Source of the DNA: Vreelandella subglaciescola
GTDB taxonomy: Bacteria > Pseudomonadota > Gammaproteobacteria > Pseudomonadales > Halomonadaceae
Assembly: GCF_900142895.1 (NCBI RefSeq)
Contig: NZ_LT670847.1
Span: 2,046,001 to 2,110,000 of the forward strand
DNA length: 64,000 nt
Reading direction: 5' to 3'
Of the stretch, positions 39,484-49,255 are shown piece by piece; position 1 is the stretch's first letter; every line of letters starts with the position of its first letter. The notes beneath the pieces were generated by a model. That model had not been told where the DNA came from and did not search any database. It saw only the letters and a program-made list of their open reading frames with translations. Both the position numbers and the translations under genes were made by a program.

Positions 39484-41919
39484 TCACTGGCGCTGGCGTG
39501 TCCAGTCGCGCTGAAAGGTGGCGATCTGGATGGCAGCGATGAGCAGCACAATGAACCCCACGGCGCCGGGGTAGTAAAGCGGCATGGCGAGCAGGCAGAA
39601 CACCAGCACCGTAACGCCGCAGCTGAGGATGCCGAGCCCCCATATGGCGTGCCAATGGCGGTGCAGGCTTGCCCAGACCAGCGCCTTCAGGGGGACCACT
39701 ACCACCGCAGCGAAACCGAGCAGCCCAATAAGCCCAAGCCCGGTCGCCACGCTGGCCAGCAGCGAGGCGTAATCGCGATACCCGGTCAGTGCGCCGGCCT
39801 CGGCGGGCGGCACAAGCTGGCCGCTACCCAGCAGCCAATGTGCCTGGAAGGCCTCCCACGCCTGGTCCCACAGCGTTACCCGCTCGACGATGCCGGGATG
39901 CAGCGCCTGGGCCTGGTCGAATTGGCCGTTCAACACCAGCCCAATGGCCTGCAAGGGCTCCACCAGGCGCTGCACCAGCGGCGATGCATTGGGCAGCAGC
40001 CAATCGTGGCTGACCACCCCCAGCAGCAACACCGCCAGCAGCGCCCCCACGCCAAGCCGGCCCAGGCGATACCCCTGGGGGCGCCCCAGCACCGTGGACG
40101 CCACCACATAGACCGCACCACCCGCCGCTGCGGCCAGCCAGGCCGTGGTATAGCCCGTCCCCATCAGCACGATCATGATGGGCATCGTGAGCATTGCCGC
40201 CAGCACTACCTGCGCGGCCGGCCGCCACCCGGCACCCAGCCGCTGCAGGCCCGCCAACAGCACCGCCAGCATCACCACCAGGCCAACGCTGGACATAAAA
40301 CCGATGTGTGCCGCTTCTCCCCACGCGCCGGGAATACTGAAGCGACCGCGTTCCAACAGACTCCAGTCGGCATCCAGCATGAAGGTGAAGCCGCCGCCCA
40401 GCATTGCCGTCAGCACCAGCCAGTTCCAGTGCAGCCGGCACTGTGCCAGCCACCAGGCTAGCGGCAGGCTGGCGAGTCCGCTAATGGCCAGCAGCCCCCA
40501 CCACAGCGGCGCGTTGTCCAGCGGCTCGAAGTTTCCGCTTGTCACGCCGCGCAGCAGCAGGTAAAGACTCAGCCCCAGGCTCAGCCAGAACAGCTTGAGC
40601 CGCAGCACATCGCGCCAAAACAGCGGATAGGCCAGCACGGCGGCGGCCACCACCAACGCACCGCCCGCCAGGGCAAGCCGCGTATTCAGCCCGACACTAA
40701 AGGCCATCAGGTAGAGCCCGATCAGCGCCGCCTGGCGGCGGCCACCGCCTACCAGCGGGCGGCTTCGCAGGCGTACGATCTGCGACGAGGCACGCACTGC
40801 GCCACCGTCCAGCGTTGCCTTGTGCAGCCGACGCAGCGCCTTGCTGGTGTGCCAGGCGCGCGTCACAAACAGCCCGTGCATCAGGAACACCACCAGCAGG
40901 CTCGCCAGCAGCAGTACGTCTGGCACCCCGACTAGCGAGAGCACCACCCCGATGCCGCCCAGCGCCGCCACCAGCAGCATCAGAATCATGCTGGTCTGCC
41001 CGGCGGTGAAGCCGGCGCGCAGGAAGATATGGTGCAGGTGGTTGCGGTCGGCCGAGAACGGGCTGCGCCCCTTAAGGATGCGGCGCACCATCAGGCTCAG
41101 GGTATCCATCACCGGCAGCGCCACCACCCACAGGTAGGCGACGGGGCTGAGCACCGCCCGCGGGCTCTGCGACAATTCCACCACGAACCAGGCGATGGCA
41201 AAGCCCAGCGCCATGCTGCCGGAGTCGCCCATGAACACGCTCGCCTTGCGCCGCCACGGATGGCGCAGATTGAACAGCAAAAAGCCCACCAATGCCGCAG
41301 CCAGGGTCACGATCACCGCCAGTAGCATCAGCTGGCTCTGCAGCGCCGCGACGAAGGCCAGCCAGCCCAGCACGCTCAGCGCGCTACCGCCGGCCAGGCC
41401 GTCCACCCCATCCATCATGTTGATGGCATTGATCAGCCCCGCCACGGCGACGATCGTCACCGGTACTGCCAGCCAGCCCAGGTGCACGGCGCCGAGCAGC
41501 GGAAAGCTTCCCAGGTATTCCAGCGTGCGCTGGCCCCACAGCACCATCAGCGCCGCCACCGCCAGCTGCACGCCGAGCTTCAGCGTGCTGCGCATGTCGC
41601 GGGCGTCGTCGAGCACTCCGCAGACCACCAGCGCCAGCACCCCCACGTACAGCGGCAGCAGCTCGCCCACCCCCGCCGGCTGCAGCGGCTGCACCAGCAG
41701 AAAGCCGATAAACACCCCCAGGCCACCGGTCAGAGGAACGGTGCCCTGGTGCTGCTTGCGTCCGCCGGGCGCATCGGCCAGCCCCCAGCCGATGGCGGGC
41801 TGGCGCAACAGCAGAATGGAGACTGCCGAAAGGCAGAGGGCAAGCAAGGGCAAGAAAGGCGTCACAGTCATTGCGTCAATTTCCAGAAATAGAGGTTGTC
41901 TCACCCTTTTTCCTCTCAC
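39484..41919 (-). CDS. Fusion: WecA-like glycan-1-phosphate transferase + O-antigen ligase/polymerase-like domain
   Basis: 811 residues, almost entirely membrane-embedded. Residues about 20-345 are a polyprenyl-phosphate HexNAc-1-P transferase: [12 protein letters not shown] near 168, [13 protein letters not shown], and [10 protein letters not shown] near 291, the metal and substrate motifs of WecA/WbpL. Residues about 395-811 form ten or so further helices with [12 protein letters not shown] and a [19 protein letters not shown] segment, matching the loop-plus-helix layout of O-antigen ligase/Wzy proteins but without the usual His. Single-domain relatives end near 350 residues. GTG at 41919 overlaps the previous gene by 4 nt; ATG at 41871 is an alternative. 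It would start glycan assembly on undecaprenyl phosphate. Confidence 0.82.
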   Translation of the reverse strand: MRGKRVRQPLFLEIDAMTVTPFLPLLALCLSAVSILLLRQPAIGWGLADAPGGRKQHQGTVPLTGGLGVFIGFLLVQPLQPAGVGELLPLYVGVLALVVCGVLDDARDMRSTLKLGVQLAVAALMVLWGQRTLEYLGSFPLLGAVHLGWLAVPVTIVAVAGLINAINMMDGVDGLAGGSALSVLGWLAFVAALQSQLMLLAVIVTLAAALVGFLLFNLRHPWRRKASVFMGDSGSMALGFAIAWFVVELSQSPRAVLSPVAYLWVVALPVMDTLSLMVRRILKGRSPFSADRNHLHHIFLRAGFTAGQTSMILMLLVAALGGIGVVLSLVGVPDVLLLASLLVVFLMHGLFVTRAWHTSKALRRLHKATLDGGAVRASSQIVRLRSRPLVGGGRRQAALIGLYLMAFSVGLNTRLALAGGALVVAAAVLAYPLFWRDVLRLKLFWLSLGLSLYLLLRGVTSGNFEPLDNAPLWWGLLAISGLASLPLAWWLAQCRLHWNWLVLTAMLGGGFTFMLDADWSLLERGRFSIPGAWGEAAHIGFMSSVGLVVMLAVLLAGLQRLGAGWRPAAQVVLAAMLTMPIMIVLMGTGYTTAWLAAAAGGAVYVVASTVLGRPQGYRLGRLGVGALLAVLLLGVVSHDWLLPNASPLVQRLVEPLQAIGLVLNGQFDQAQALHPGIVERVTLWDQAWEAFQAHWLLGSGQLVPPAEAGALTGYRDYASLLASVATGLGLIGLLGFAAVVVVPLKALVWASLHRHWHAIWGLGILSCGVTVLVFCLLAMPLYYPGAVGFIVLLIAAIQIATFQRDWTRQRQ

Positions 41920-43217
41920 AGCCTGAGGTCTACCGCCTCCTTGGGCAGCAGGTATTTCAGATCAAAGAGGACATGCTCGGGCTTGCCCCAGGCGCGGATG
42001 CCTTCAACGCCCAGCTCGCTGAACTCGCGGTGCGCTACGGCAAGGATGGTGGCATCGTAGGTACCCGCTTCGGGCTGCGCTACCGGACGAACGCCATATT
42101 CGGCCTCGGCTTCCCGCGGGTTGACCTGAGGGTCGAATACATCCACCGCCACGTTGTAGTCGGCAAGCTCACTGATGATATCCACCACCCGGGTATTACG
42201 CAGGTCCGGGCAGTTTTCCTTAAAGGTCAGCCCCATCACCAGCACCCGGGCCCCCTCGACGTGGATACGCCGCTTGATCATCTGCTTGACCAGCTGACTG
42301 ACCACATAAGCGCCCATGCCGTCGTTGATACGCCGGCCGGAGAGGATCATCTCGGGGTGGTAGCCCACCTGCTGGGCCTTGTGAGTCAGGTAGTAGGGGT
42401 CCACGCCGATGCAGTGACCGCCCACCAGCCCCGGGCGAAACGGCAGGAAGTTCCATTTGGTGCCTGCCGCTTCCAGCACCTCCTCGGTGTCGATCCCCAG
42501 GCGGTTGAAGATCACCGCCAGCTCGTTGATCAGCGCAATGTTCACGTCGCGCTGGGTGTTCTCTATCACCTTGGCCGCCTCGGCCACCGCGATGGAGCTG
42601 GCTATATGAGTGCCAGCGGTGATCACCCGGCGGTAGAGAGAGTCGACGAACTCGGCCACCTCAGGCGTTGAGCCCGAAGTGACTTTTTTGATGTTGGTGA
42701 CTCGATGCTGCTTGTCGCCCGGGTTGATGCGCTCCGGGCTGTAGCCGGCAAAAAAATCCTGATTGTAGACCAGCTGCGATACCCGCTCGATCACGGGGAT
42801 GCAGTCCTCTTCGGTAGCACCGGGATAGACGGTGGATTCATAGATCACTACATCGCCTTTGCTCACCACCTGGCCTAACGTTTCGCTGGCGCGGATCAAT
42901 GGAGTTAAATCCGGGCGGCGGCTGGCGTCGATGGGCGTGGGCACGGTCACGATATACACGTTGCAGTCGTGCAACGCCTCGACGTCGCTGGTAAAGCTCA
43001 GCTGCTGGGCCTCGGCCAGCAGCTCAGGCTCCACTTCCAGGGTATTATCCACGCCGTCGCGCAGTTCACCGATGCGCTTGTCGTTGATATCAAAACCCAG
43101 CGTGGGCAACACCTTGCCAAATTCCACCGCCAGCGGCAGGCCCACATAGCCCAGGCCGATTACCCCCAGGCGCACGTCATCCATCTTCATCATTGTTTCG
43201 TCCCGTTTATTGCGCAT
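41916..43217 (-). CDS. tviB: UDP-N-acetylhexosamine 6-dehydrogenase (TviB/WbpO type)
   Basis: 433 residues. Rossmann motif [34 protein letters not shown], catalytic Cys in [19 protein letters not shown] and [16 protein letters not shown] are characteristic of the TviB/WbpO group, which oxidises UDP-GlcNAc or UDP-GalNAc to the uronic acid. ATG 43217 shares a base with the preceding stop (TAATG); ATG 43193 has a better ribosome site. Together with AsnB upstream it predicts HexNAcA or its amide in the glycan. Confidence 0.87.
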   Translation of the reverse strand: MRNKRDETMMKMDDVRLGVIGLGYVGLPLAVEFGKVLPTLGFDINDKRIGELRDGVDNTLEVEPELLAEAQQLSFTSDVEALHDCNVYIVTVPTPIDASRRPDLTPLIRASETLGQVVSKGDVVIYESTVYPGATEEDCIPVIERVSQLVYNQDFFAGYSPERINPGDKQHRVTNIKKVTSGSTPEVAEFVDSLYRRVITAGTHIASSIAVAEAAKVIENTQRDVNIALINELAVIFNRLGIDTEEVLEAAGTKWNFLPFRPGLVGGHCIGVDPYYLTHKAQQVGYHPEMILSGRRINDGMGAYVVSQLVKQMIKRRIHVEGARVLVMGLTFKENCPDLRNTRVVDIISELADYNVAVDVFDPQVNPREAEAEYGVRPVAQPEAGTYDATILAVAHREFSELGVEGIRAWGKPEHVLFDLKYLLPKEAVDLRL

Positions 43218-43987
43218 TATTCAAAATTCAAAGCCAGCTTACCCATCGCCTCATACACCGCCCGCTCGGTCTTGCGCAGGTGGCGGGCAGAAGGCACCCA
43301 GTCGGACAAGACACCCGGCGAGTCAGCGGCGACAAGATAGTGGGTGGGCGCCGCCACCGGGGCAAGGCCCACCGCCCGAAAATGCGCCATGGCCCGCGGC
43401 ATATGCGAGGCCGACGTGACCAGCACCAGCGCTGCGTCCTCGCCCAGCGCCTCGCGCACTGCACTGGCCTCCAGGCCGGTATCCGTCGGGGTATCCAGCA
43501 CCACCAGCCGCTCACCCGGCACTCCCAAGGCAACCGCGGCCTGAGCATAGCCCTGGGCCACGGGGGGCCTCTCCGCCTGGCGGCTGGCCCCCGTCACCAC
43601 CAGCGGCAGTTCGGGCCGCTGGCGCCACAGCCGCACGCCCTCCATCAGGCGGATAGCGGAGCTATCACTCAGTTTTCCGGTGATCGACCTTGGCGCATCC
43701 GGCTGCCAGCCCCCACCCAGCACAACCACCGCCTCAATATCCGCCTCTTTGGTGAGCTGGGGCATTGCGGCATACTCGGCCTCCAGCGGCGCCAGCAGGC
43801 GGTCCGCCACTGGCGCAGTGCTGGCCAGCAACAGCAGCACCAGTGCCAGCACGGCAGTGCCAAGGCCGCTGCGCCGCCGCCCCGCCCCAATCAGCAGCAG
43901 GCCCACACACAGCAGGCCCAGCAGGAGGGGCAGCGGCATCAGCAGCTGGGCCGCCAGCGTCTTCAATAGGTCATACATATAAGGCAC
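43217..43987 (-). CDS. YdcF/ElyC-type (DUF218) membrane protein
   Basis: 256 residues: two N-terminal helices, then a DUF218 domain with [31 protein letters not shown] and [15 protein letters not shown]. ElyC of E. coli affects peptidoglycan and enterobacterial common antigen lipid-carrier handling. In this locus it may adjust flow of undecaprenyl-linked intermediates (inference). Neighbours are 4 nt apart upstream and overlap by 1 nt downstream. Confidence 0.85.
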   Translation of the reverse strand: MPYMYDLLKTLAAQLLMPLPLLLGLLCVGLLLIGAGRRRSGLGTAVLALVLLLLASTAPVADRLLAPLEAEYAAMPQLTKEADIEAVVVLGGGWQPDAPRSITGKLSDSSAIRLMEGVRLWRQRPELPLVVTGASRQAERPPVAQGYAQAAVALGVPGERLVVLDTPTDTGLEASAVREALGEDAALVLVTSASHMPRAMAHFRAVGLAPVAAPTHYLVAADSPGVLSDWVPSARHLRKTERAVYEAMGKLALNFE

Positions 43988-43991
43988 CCGA

Positions 43992-45110
43992 TCAGCGGGT
44001 TTTGAGACAGCCCAGCGCGGCGTCTATCACAATCCGCTCGTCAAACTCGGCCTCGATGCGCACCCGCGCCGCGGTGCCCGCCGCCTGTAGCTGCTCGGCC
44101 GGCATAGTGATGCAGTCGTCCATGCGCGCCGCCAGCGAATCAACGCTTTTTACCTCGCAGAGCCAGCCGGTCTTGCCGGCCGCCACCGCATGACGGCACC
44201 CGGGCACGTCGGAAACGATGGCCGGCCGGCCCATAGCGGCGGCCTCCAGCACGGTGCGCGGCATGCCCTCGCGATAGGAGGGCAGCACCAGCACGTGCGC
44301 CTGCTCGATCAACGGCCGCACGTCGCCCTGCTCGCCCAGGTAGTCGATCACTCCAGCCTGCTGCCACTGCGTCACCTCGCGTTCGGTAATGGCGGTGCGG
44401 TTGCTGGCCCCGTGCGGGCCAATCAGCAGGAAATGGGTATTAGGGTGCACGGCGCGCACCTGCTCGGCGGCCTGCACGTATTCGCGCACGCCCTTATCGC
44501 CCAGCAACCGCGCGATCATCACGAAGGTGAACGGCGCTGGCGGCGGCAGCGTAGAGTAGGTAAAACGCTCAGTATTCATGCCCGAGCCCGGCAGCACCGT
44601 GGTCGGGGTGTCGCGCAGCAGGCCGTGGTGCTGGAACAGATCGTGGTCCTCCTGGTTCTGGAAGAACACCCGCTGCGCCCCGCGGTTAGCCAAGCCATAT
44701 AGCCCGCGCACCCGGCGAAACAGCCAGCTGTCGTGCAGGAAGGCAGTGCCCAGCCCCGACACGTTGTTGGCATAAGGAATGCTCAGCACCCGGCAGGCCA
44801 GGCCCGAATAGATATTAGCCTTCACCGTGAAGTTGAACACAAACCCCGGCTTCAGTCGGCGCAGCGTGGCGGCCAGCGCCAGCAGGCTTTTACCCTCGCC
44901 CAGCAGCCGGGTACTCTTGCCCTCCATGGGCAGCGGCATATGCTCGATGCCCAGCTCCTCTACCAGCCGCGCGGAGTAGTCATCCTGCGGCGCCAGCGCC
45001 ACCACCCGGTAGCCGGCCTCGCGCAGCGCTGCGATGGTGCCGCGGCGGAAGTTGTAGAGGTACCAGGAGGTGTTGGAGACCAGTACGACGGGGATGTTTT
45101 TTTCTTGCAT
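43992..45110 (-). CDS. Glycosyltransferase family 4
   Basis: 372 residues from ATG at 45110 with a GGAGTC site; the longer frame to 45587 is not needed. N-terminal domain VLVSNTSWYLYNFRRG, C-terminal GT-B nucleotide domain with GSGMNTERF and the E-x7-E motif (YREGMPRTVLEAAAMG). It resembles PglA/WbpU-type GalNAc or galactosyl transferases, which add the second sugar to the lipid carrier. Position next to the initiating fusion supports an early step. Confidence 0.85.
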   Translation of the reverse strand: MQEKNIPVVLVSNTSWYLYNFRRGTIAALREAGYRVVALAPQDDYSARLVEELGIEHMPLPMEGKSTRLLGEGKSLLALAATLRRLKPGFVFNFTVKANIYSGLACRVLSIPYANNVSGLGTAFLHDSWLFRRVRGLYGLANRGAQRVFFQNQEDHDLFQHHGLLRDTPTTVLPGSGMNTERFTYSTLPPPAPFTFVMIARLLGDKGVREYVQAAEQVRAVHPNTHFLLIGPHGASNRTAITEREVTQWQQAGVIDYLGEQGDVRPLIEQAHVLVLPSYREGMPRTVLEAAAMGRPAIVSDVPGCRHAVAAGKTGWLCEVKSVDSLAARMDDCITMPAEQLQAAGTAARVRIEAEFDERIVIDAALGCLKTR

Positions 45111-45127
45111 AAGCGACTCCGAGAACG

Positions 45128-46168
45128 CTACACCAACCACACCAGCTGATACGGCAGCCAGGCGAAGGAGTGGGCGGCGAAAAACAGCCACACCGCCAGC
45201 ACGGCGGTGTAATAGACCAGCACCCCCAGCACGATATAGGCGCGCCACAGGGAATCCTGCACCAAGGTGTGCAGCCGCGCGAAGACGAAGATTTGAATGG
45301 GGATCAGGTAGAGCGCCACGCGGTCCGTGGCCGTGGAAGAAATCACCACCAGCGGAATACAGACGATGGCCAGCAGCGACATCCACCACCACAACCGGCG
45401 CTCGCCCTCCTTCAGCGCCAGATACTTGTGCAGCCCCAGGTAGAGCGCCGCCGGGATGGCATTCATCAGCACCCGGATTAGCCCGCCCTGCGACTGGTAG
45501 TCGGCTTCCACATAGTTGGCCCAGAGGGAATCGACCGAATCGAACAGGAACAGGTAGCCGCCGATCAGCGAGGCCGCACCGATCCATGCCAGGGAGAGTA
45601 AGCGATTGTGGCTGGCCGCCAGGCCGGCCACCGGCAATATCAGCACCGCCGACTTGTGGAAGGCCGCACCGATCATCACCCAGACCACAAACACACGCAG
45701 TCGGCTGTCGCCCAGCGCCACCAGCCCCAGCAGCACGAAGCCCAACGCCACCGCCTGGCGCGAATAGCCCATGCCCACCACGATAATCAGGTAGGGCACC
45801 GCCACCAGCAGCGCCAGCCAGGGCAAGGGCTGGCGACGAGCGAAGGCAACTACCCCCGTCATCAGGATGGCGCCACAGGCCAGGTTAACCCAGTAGATGT
45901 TGCCGCCGAGCTGGGCCACGACCCAGTTGAGCAGGTAGTAGCCGGGATCGCCGTGCAGCAGCACTTCAATGAGAGACATCCCTGCAGCACGATACAGATA
46001 GCCGAGATAGGCGAACCAGTCCCCCCCGACCTCGAAGCGCAGGCCGATGGCCAGGGCAAAGAGCCCGCCCACCAACCACCAGACGGCGGTTTGCGCAGAG
46101 GGCGCGAGGCGACGCTGGGCGAGTACCCCTAAAGCGGGAATCAGGAAGAGCATCCAATAAGGCAACAT
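45128..46168 (-). CDS. EpsG-family polysaccharide polymerase (Wzy-like)
   Basis: 346 residues with about ten helices and EpsG markers: RFEVGGDWFAYLGYLYR after the second helix, GYSRQAVALGFVLLGL and a late TDRVALYLIPIQIF. EpsG/Wzy proteins polymerise repeat units in the periplasm. It lies 17 nt before the glycosyltransferase gene and about 55 nt after asnB, across a hairpin. Confidence 0.82.
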   Translation of the reverse strand: MLPYWMLFLIPALGVLAQRRLAPSAQTAVWWLVGGLFALAIGLRFEVGGDWFAYLGYLYRAAGMSLIEVLLHGDPGYYLLNWVVAQLGGNIYWVNLACGAILMTGVVAFARRQPLPWLALLVAVPYLIIVVGMGYSRQAVALGFVLLGLVALGDSRLRVFVVWVMIGAAFHKSAVLILPVAGLAASHNRLLSLAWIGAASLIGGYLFLFDSVDSLWANYVEADYQSQGGLIRVLMNAIPAALYLGLHKYLALKEGERRLWWWMSLLAIVCIPLVVISSTATDRVALYLIPIQIFVFARLHTLVQDSLWRAYIVLGVLVYYTAVLAVWLFFAAHSFAWLPYQLVWLV

Positions 46169-46185
46169 AAGGCACGCTAAAATGA

Positions 46186-46209
46186 GAAGCGCCGCATGCG
46201 CGGCGCTTC
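46186..46209 (-). terminator. Hairpin between asnB and the EpsG-like gene
   Basis: Perfect 10-bp stem GAAGCGCCGC / GCGGCGCTTC with loop ATGC, followed on the minus strand by TCATTTTAG. Weak U-tract; may attenuate rather than end transcription. Confidence 0.5.
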
Positions 46210-46223
46210 AGTCTAAAGAAAGG

Positions 46224-48242
46224 TCACGGCAGCCCCGGCTTCCAGCGCCGCTGCCAGGCGAGCAGCTGCAGCACCGCCCAGAGCTGCTGGGCGTGGTGGC
46301 CCTGGCCCTTGAGGTGGGCCTGCCAGAGCCGGCGTACCTGTCGGGCGTCCAGCATCGGCAGCTCGGCAAGGCTCGCGGAGGATAGCAGATCCTCCGCCCA
46401 TTCCCTAAGCGGGCCGCGCAGCCAATCGTCAAGCGGTATGGCAAAGCCCATCTTGGGGCGCTCGATCAGCTCGCGGGGCACATGGCGATAGAGCAGCTGG
46501 CGCAGCACCCACTTGCCCTGGCCGTCACGCAGTTTGATGCCGGCAGGGATGCGCCAGGCGGTGTGGAACACCTCGGGGTCAAGGAACGGCACGCGTACCT
46601 CCAGGCTGCTGGCCATGCTGGCGCGGTCGACCTTGACCAGCACGTCGTCCACCATGAAGTGCAGCGTATCCATCAGCAGCATCCACTCCACGCTATTGAA
46701 CTGCGCCAGCGCCGGGAACAGTGCCTCCGGCGCCGCGCCTGGCCTTGAGCCTTTCAGCAGCGCGGTTGGCTGGCGATTCATCGAGGCAACCCCGGCGAAC
46801 AGCGCTCGCTCACTCGAGCTTTCCAGCACCGCGGCTAACTTATGCAGCTTTTCGCCGAAGGTGCGCATCCGCAGGCGGCTAGGCAATACCTTGCCACACA
46901 GCTGCATCATGCGATCGAGCGCATGAGGGGGAATCGCCTTGAGCGATAGCGCCAGCGCACGCCGCGCCGGCAGCGGCAGGCGCTTGAGCTTGTGCCAGAT
47001 ACGCGGCACCCAGAGGTGGCGGTTGTAGCCGCCGAACAGCTCGTCGCCGGCATCACCGGAGAGCGCCACGCTGACGTGTTCGCGGGTCAGCTTTGATACC
47101 AGCGCGGTGGGCAGCTGGGAGGAATCGGCAAAGGGCTCGTCATATAATTCGGGCAACTGCGGTACCAGGTCGAGCGCCATGGCTGAGGTAGCCTGCAGCG
47201 TCATATGTTCGGTGCCCAGATGAGCTGCCACCGCTGCGGCATGCTGCGATTCATCGTAGCGGGCATCGTCGAAGCCCACCGAGAAGGTGCGCACCGGCCG
47301 CTCGGCCTGCTGCTGCATCAGCGCTACGATCAGCGAGCTATCGATTCCGCCGGAAAGGAAGGCGCCCAATGGCACATCGGCCAGCATCTGTTCCTTTACC
47401 GAATGCGACAGCGCACGTTCCACTTCGCTGACCGCCGCCAGGGGGTCGGAGAGCGGTTCATCAGCCATGGCGGCACGCGCGGCGGCTTCTGCCGACCACC
47501 ATTGCACCGGCGCCGGCAGCCGGCCAGCCTGCACATCGGCTACAGAAAGCGTCAGCATAGAACCCGGCGGCAGCTTGGCGACGCCCTGGAAGATACTCGC
47601 CTCGCCCCCCACACAGCCGAAGCGCAGGTAACCTTCCAACGCTTCCGTAGCCAAGGTGCCCTGCCATTCGGGGTGGGCCATTAGCGCCTTGAGCTCGGAG
47701 CCGAACAGCAGCGGCCCACGCCCCATTACCGGTTCACGTTCATCACCGCGCTGACCTTGAGCGATACCACAGCCTTGAGCAAAGCCAACGTAAAGCGGCT
47801 TCTCGCCGAAGCGATCCCGCGCCAGCGTCAGGGTGCGGGCTTTGCGATTCCACAGCGCGATGGCAAACATCCCCACTGCGGCCTGCAGGGAGGCCTCGAC
47901 TCCCCAAGCCGCGAACGCCGCCAGCAGCGTTTCGGTATCCGAATGCCCACGCCAAGCCGGGGCCTGGCCTGCGCGTTCCAAGCGGGTGCGCAGTTCGAGG
48001 TGGTTGTAGATCTCGCCATTGAAGGCAATCACATAGCACCCGCAGGCCGAATGCATGGGTTGGTGGCCTGCCGGGGAGAGATCCAGGATCGACAAGCGAC
48101 GGTGCGCCAGCGCAAGCCCGGCCTGCTCCTCACACCATACGCCCTCATCATCCGGGCCGCGGTGCAAAATCTGTGCAGCCATCTTACTGGCAGTGGCAGC
48201 ACTGGGAGTTTCTTGCCCCCAGAAGCCGGTAATGCCGCACAT
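46224..48242 (-). CDS. asnB: Glutamine-hydrolysing asparagine synthase-type amidotransferase
   Basis: 672 residues from ATG 48242, which exposes the N-terminal nucleophile Cys2 (MCGITGF). The Ntn glutaminase domain (LHRGPDDEG, FNGEIYNH) is followed by the ATP-pyrophosphatase domain with FLSGGIDSS and SGDAGDELFGGYNRH. In O-antigen clusters such proteins (WbpS type) amidate uronic acids; with the TviB-like dehydrogenase nearby this is the likely job here rather than asparagine supply. It shares one base with the galE stop (TGATG). Confidence 0.9.
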   Translation of the reverse strand: MCGITGFWGQETPSAATASKMAAQILHRGPDDEGVWCEEQAGLALAHRRLSILDLSPAGHQPMHSACGCYVIAFNGEIYNHLELRTRLERAGQAPAWRGHSDTETLLAAFAAWGVEASLQAAVGMFAIALWNRKARTLTLARDRFGEKPLYVGFAQGCGIAQGQRGDEREPVMGRGPLLFGSELKALMAHPEWQGTLATEALEGYLRFGCVGGEASIFQGVAKLPPGSMLTLSVADVQAGRLPAPVQWWSAEAAARAAMADEPLSDPLAAVSEVERALSHSVKEQMLADVPLGAFLSGGIDSSLIVALMQQQAERPVRTFSVGFDDARYDESQHAAAVAAHLGTEHMTLQATSAMALDLVPQLPELYDEPFADSSQLPTALVSKLTREHVSVALSGDAGDELFGGYNRHLWVPRIWHKLKRLPLPARRALALSLKAIPPHALDRMMQLCGKVLPSRLRMRTFGEKLHKLAAVLESSSERALFAGVASMNRQPTALLKGSRPGAAPEALFPALAQFNSVEWMLLMDTLHFMVDDVLVKVDRASMASSLEVRVPFLDPEVFHTAWRIPAGIKLRDGQGKWVLRQLLYRHVPRELIERPKMGFAIPLDDWLRGPLREWAEDLLSSASLAELPMLDARQVRRLWQAHLKGQGHHAQQLWAVLQLLAWQRRWKPGLP

Positions 48243-49255
48243 CAGCTGTATCCTTGCGGGTTGGCCTGCTGCCAGCGCCAGACGTCCGCCATCATGGCGT
48301 CGAGATCTCGCTGGGTCTGCCAGCCGAGTTCCTCGCGGGCCTTGGTTGGGTCTGCCCAGCAACGGGCCACATCCCCTCCACGGCGCGGTGCAAAATGATA
48401 AGGCACCTGGCGTCCACTTGCCTGCTCGAAGGCACGCACCATCTCCAGCACCGAGAAGCCCCGCCCGGTGCCCAGGTTCCACACGTTCATCCCCGCGCGT
48501 TTTTTCAATGCTTCCATGGCCGCCAGGTGGCCGCCCACCAGATCCACCACGTGCAGATAGTCACGCACTCCGGTGCCGTCCGGTGTGGGGTAATCGTTGC
48601 CGAACACTGTCAGCGATTCTCGCCGTCCGCTCGCCACCTGGGCAAGGTAGGGCACCAGGTTATTGGGCGTACCCAGCGGCGATTCACCGATGCGCCCGCT
48701 CTCATGGGCCCCCACCGGATTAAAATAGCGCAGCACGCCGATATGCCAGCGCGGATTAGATGTCGCCAGGTCCGCCAGCACCTGCTCGACCATCAGTTTG
48801 GAACGCCCATAGGGATTGCTCGGCGTTCCCGTCGGCAGCGCTTCATGCCACGGCAGTGGATGGCCCTCGCCGTACACCGTGGCCGAAGAGCTGAAGACCA
48901 GCCGGTACACTCCCGCCGCCGCCATCGCCTGGCACAGGGTGTTGGTCCCGCCCACGTTGTTCTCGAAATACGCCAGCGGCTGCTCGACGCTTTCGCCCAC
49001 CGCCTTCAGGCCAGCGAAGTGCATCACCGCATCACAGGCGTGCTCGGCAAACAGCTCATCCAACAACACCCGGTCACGCACATCGCCTTCGATAAACGGC
49101 ACGTTGCCTCCGCCGAGCGCCGCCGCTCGAGTCACCGCCTCGGGTGAGCCGTTGGCCAGGTTGTCCAGCACCACCACCTCGTGCCCTGCCTCCAGCAGCG
49201 CCACGATGGCGTGCGAGCCGATATATCCGGCCCCTCCGGTTACCAGTATCTTCAT
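48242..49255 (-). CDS. galE: GalE, UDP-hexose/HexNAc 4-epimerase
   Basis: 337 residues of the SDR family: VTGGAGYIGSHAIVAL, SSSATVYGE, YGRSKLMVEQ catalytic Tyr-Lys and RYFNPVGAHESG. It interconverts UDP-Glc and UDP-Gal, and in this setting may act on UDP-GlcNAc/GalNAc to feed the WecA-type transferase and the TviB-like enzyme. It overlaps the preceding glycosyltransferase by 4 nt. Confidence 0.93.
   Translation of the reverse strand: MKILVTGGAGYIGSHAIVALLEAGHEVVVLDNLANGSPEAVTRAAALGGGNVPFIEGDVRDRVLLDELFAEHACDAVMHFAGLKAVGESVEQPLAYFENNVGGTNTLCQAMAAAGVYRLVFSSSATVYGEGHPLPWHEALPTGTPSNPYGRSKLMVEQVLADLATSNPRWHIGVLRYFNPVGAHESGRIGESPLGTPNNLVPYLAQVASGRRESLTVFGNDYPTPDGTGVRDYLHVVDLVGGHLAAMEALKKRAGMNVWNLGTGRGFSVLEMVRAFEQASGRQVPYHFAPRRGGDVARCWADPTKAREELGWQTQRDLDAMMADVWRWQQANPQGYS

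Noticed and set aside
37978..39542. Several frames of 80-320 residues across the repeat blocks
   Set aside because: They run through repeat modules on both strands and translate the repeats (VNDVAIS, SERSEAIS, RPVNRPPTKTC); no homology or ribosome sites apart from the genes listed.
45111..45587. N-terminal extension of the glycosyltransferase at 43992
   Set aside because: It overlaps the EpsG-like gene, and the ATG at 45110 has a ribosome site and starts the conserved domain.
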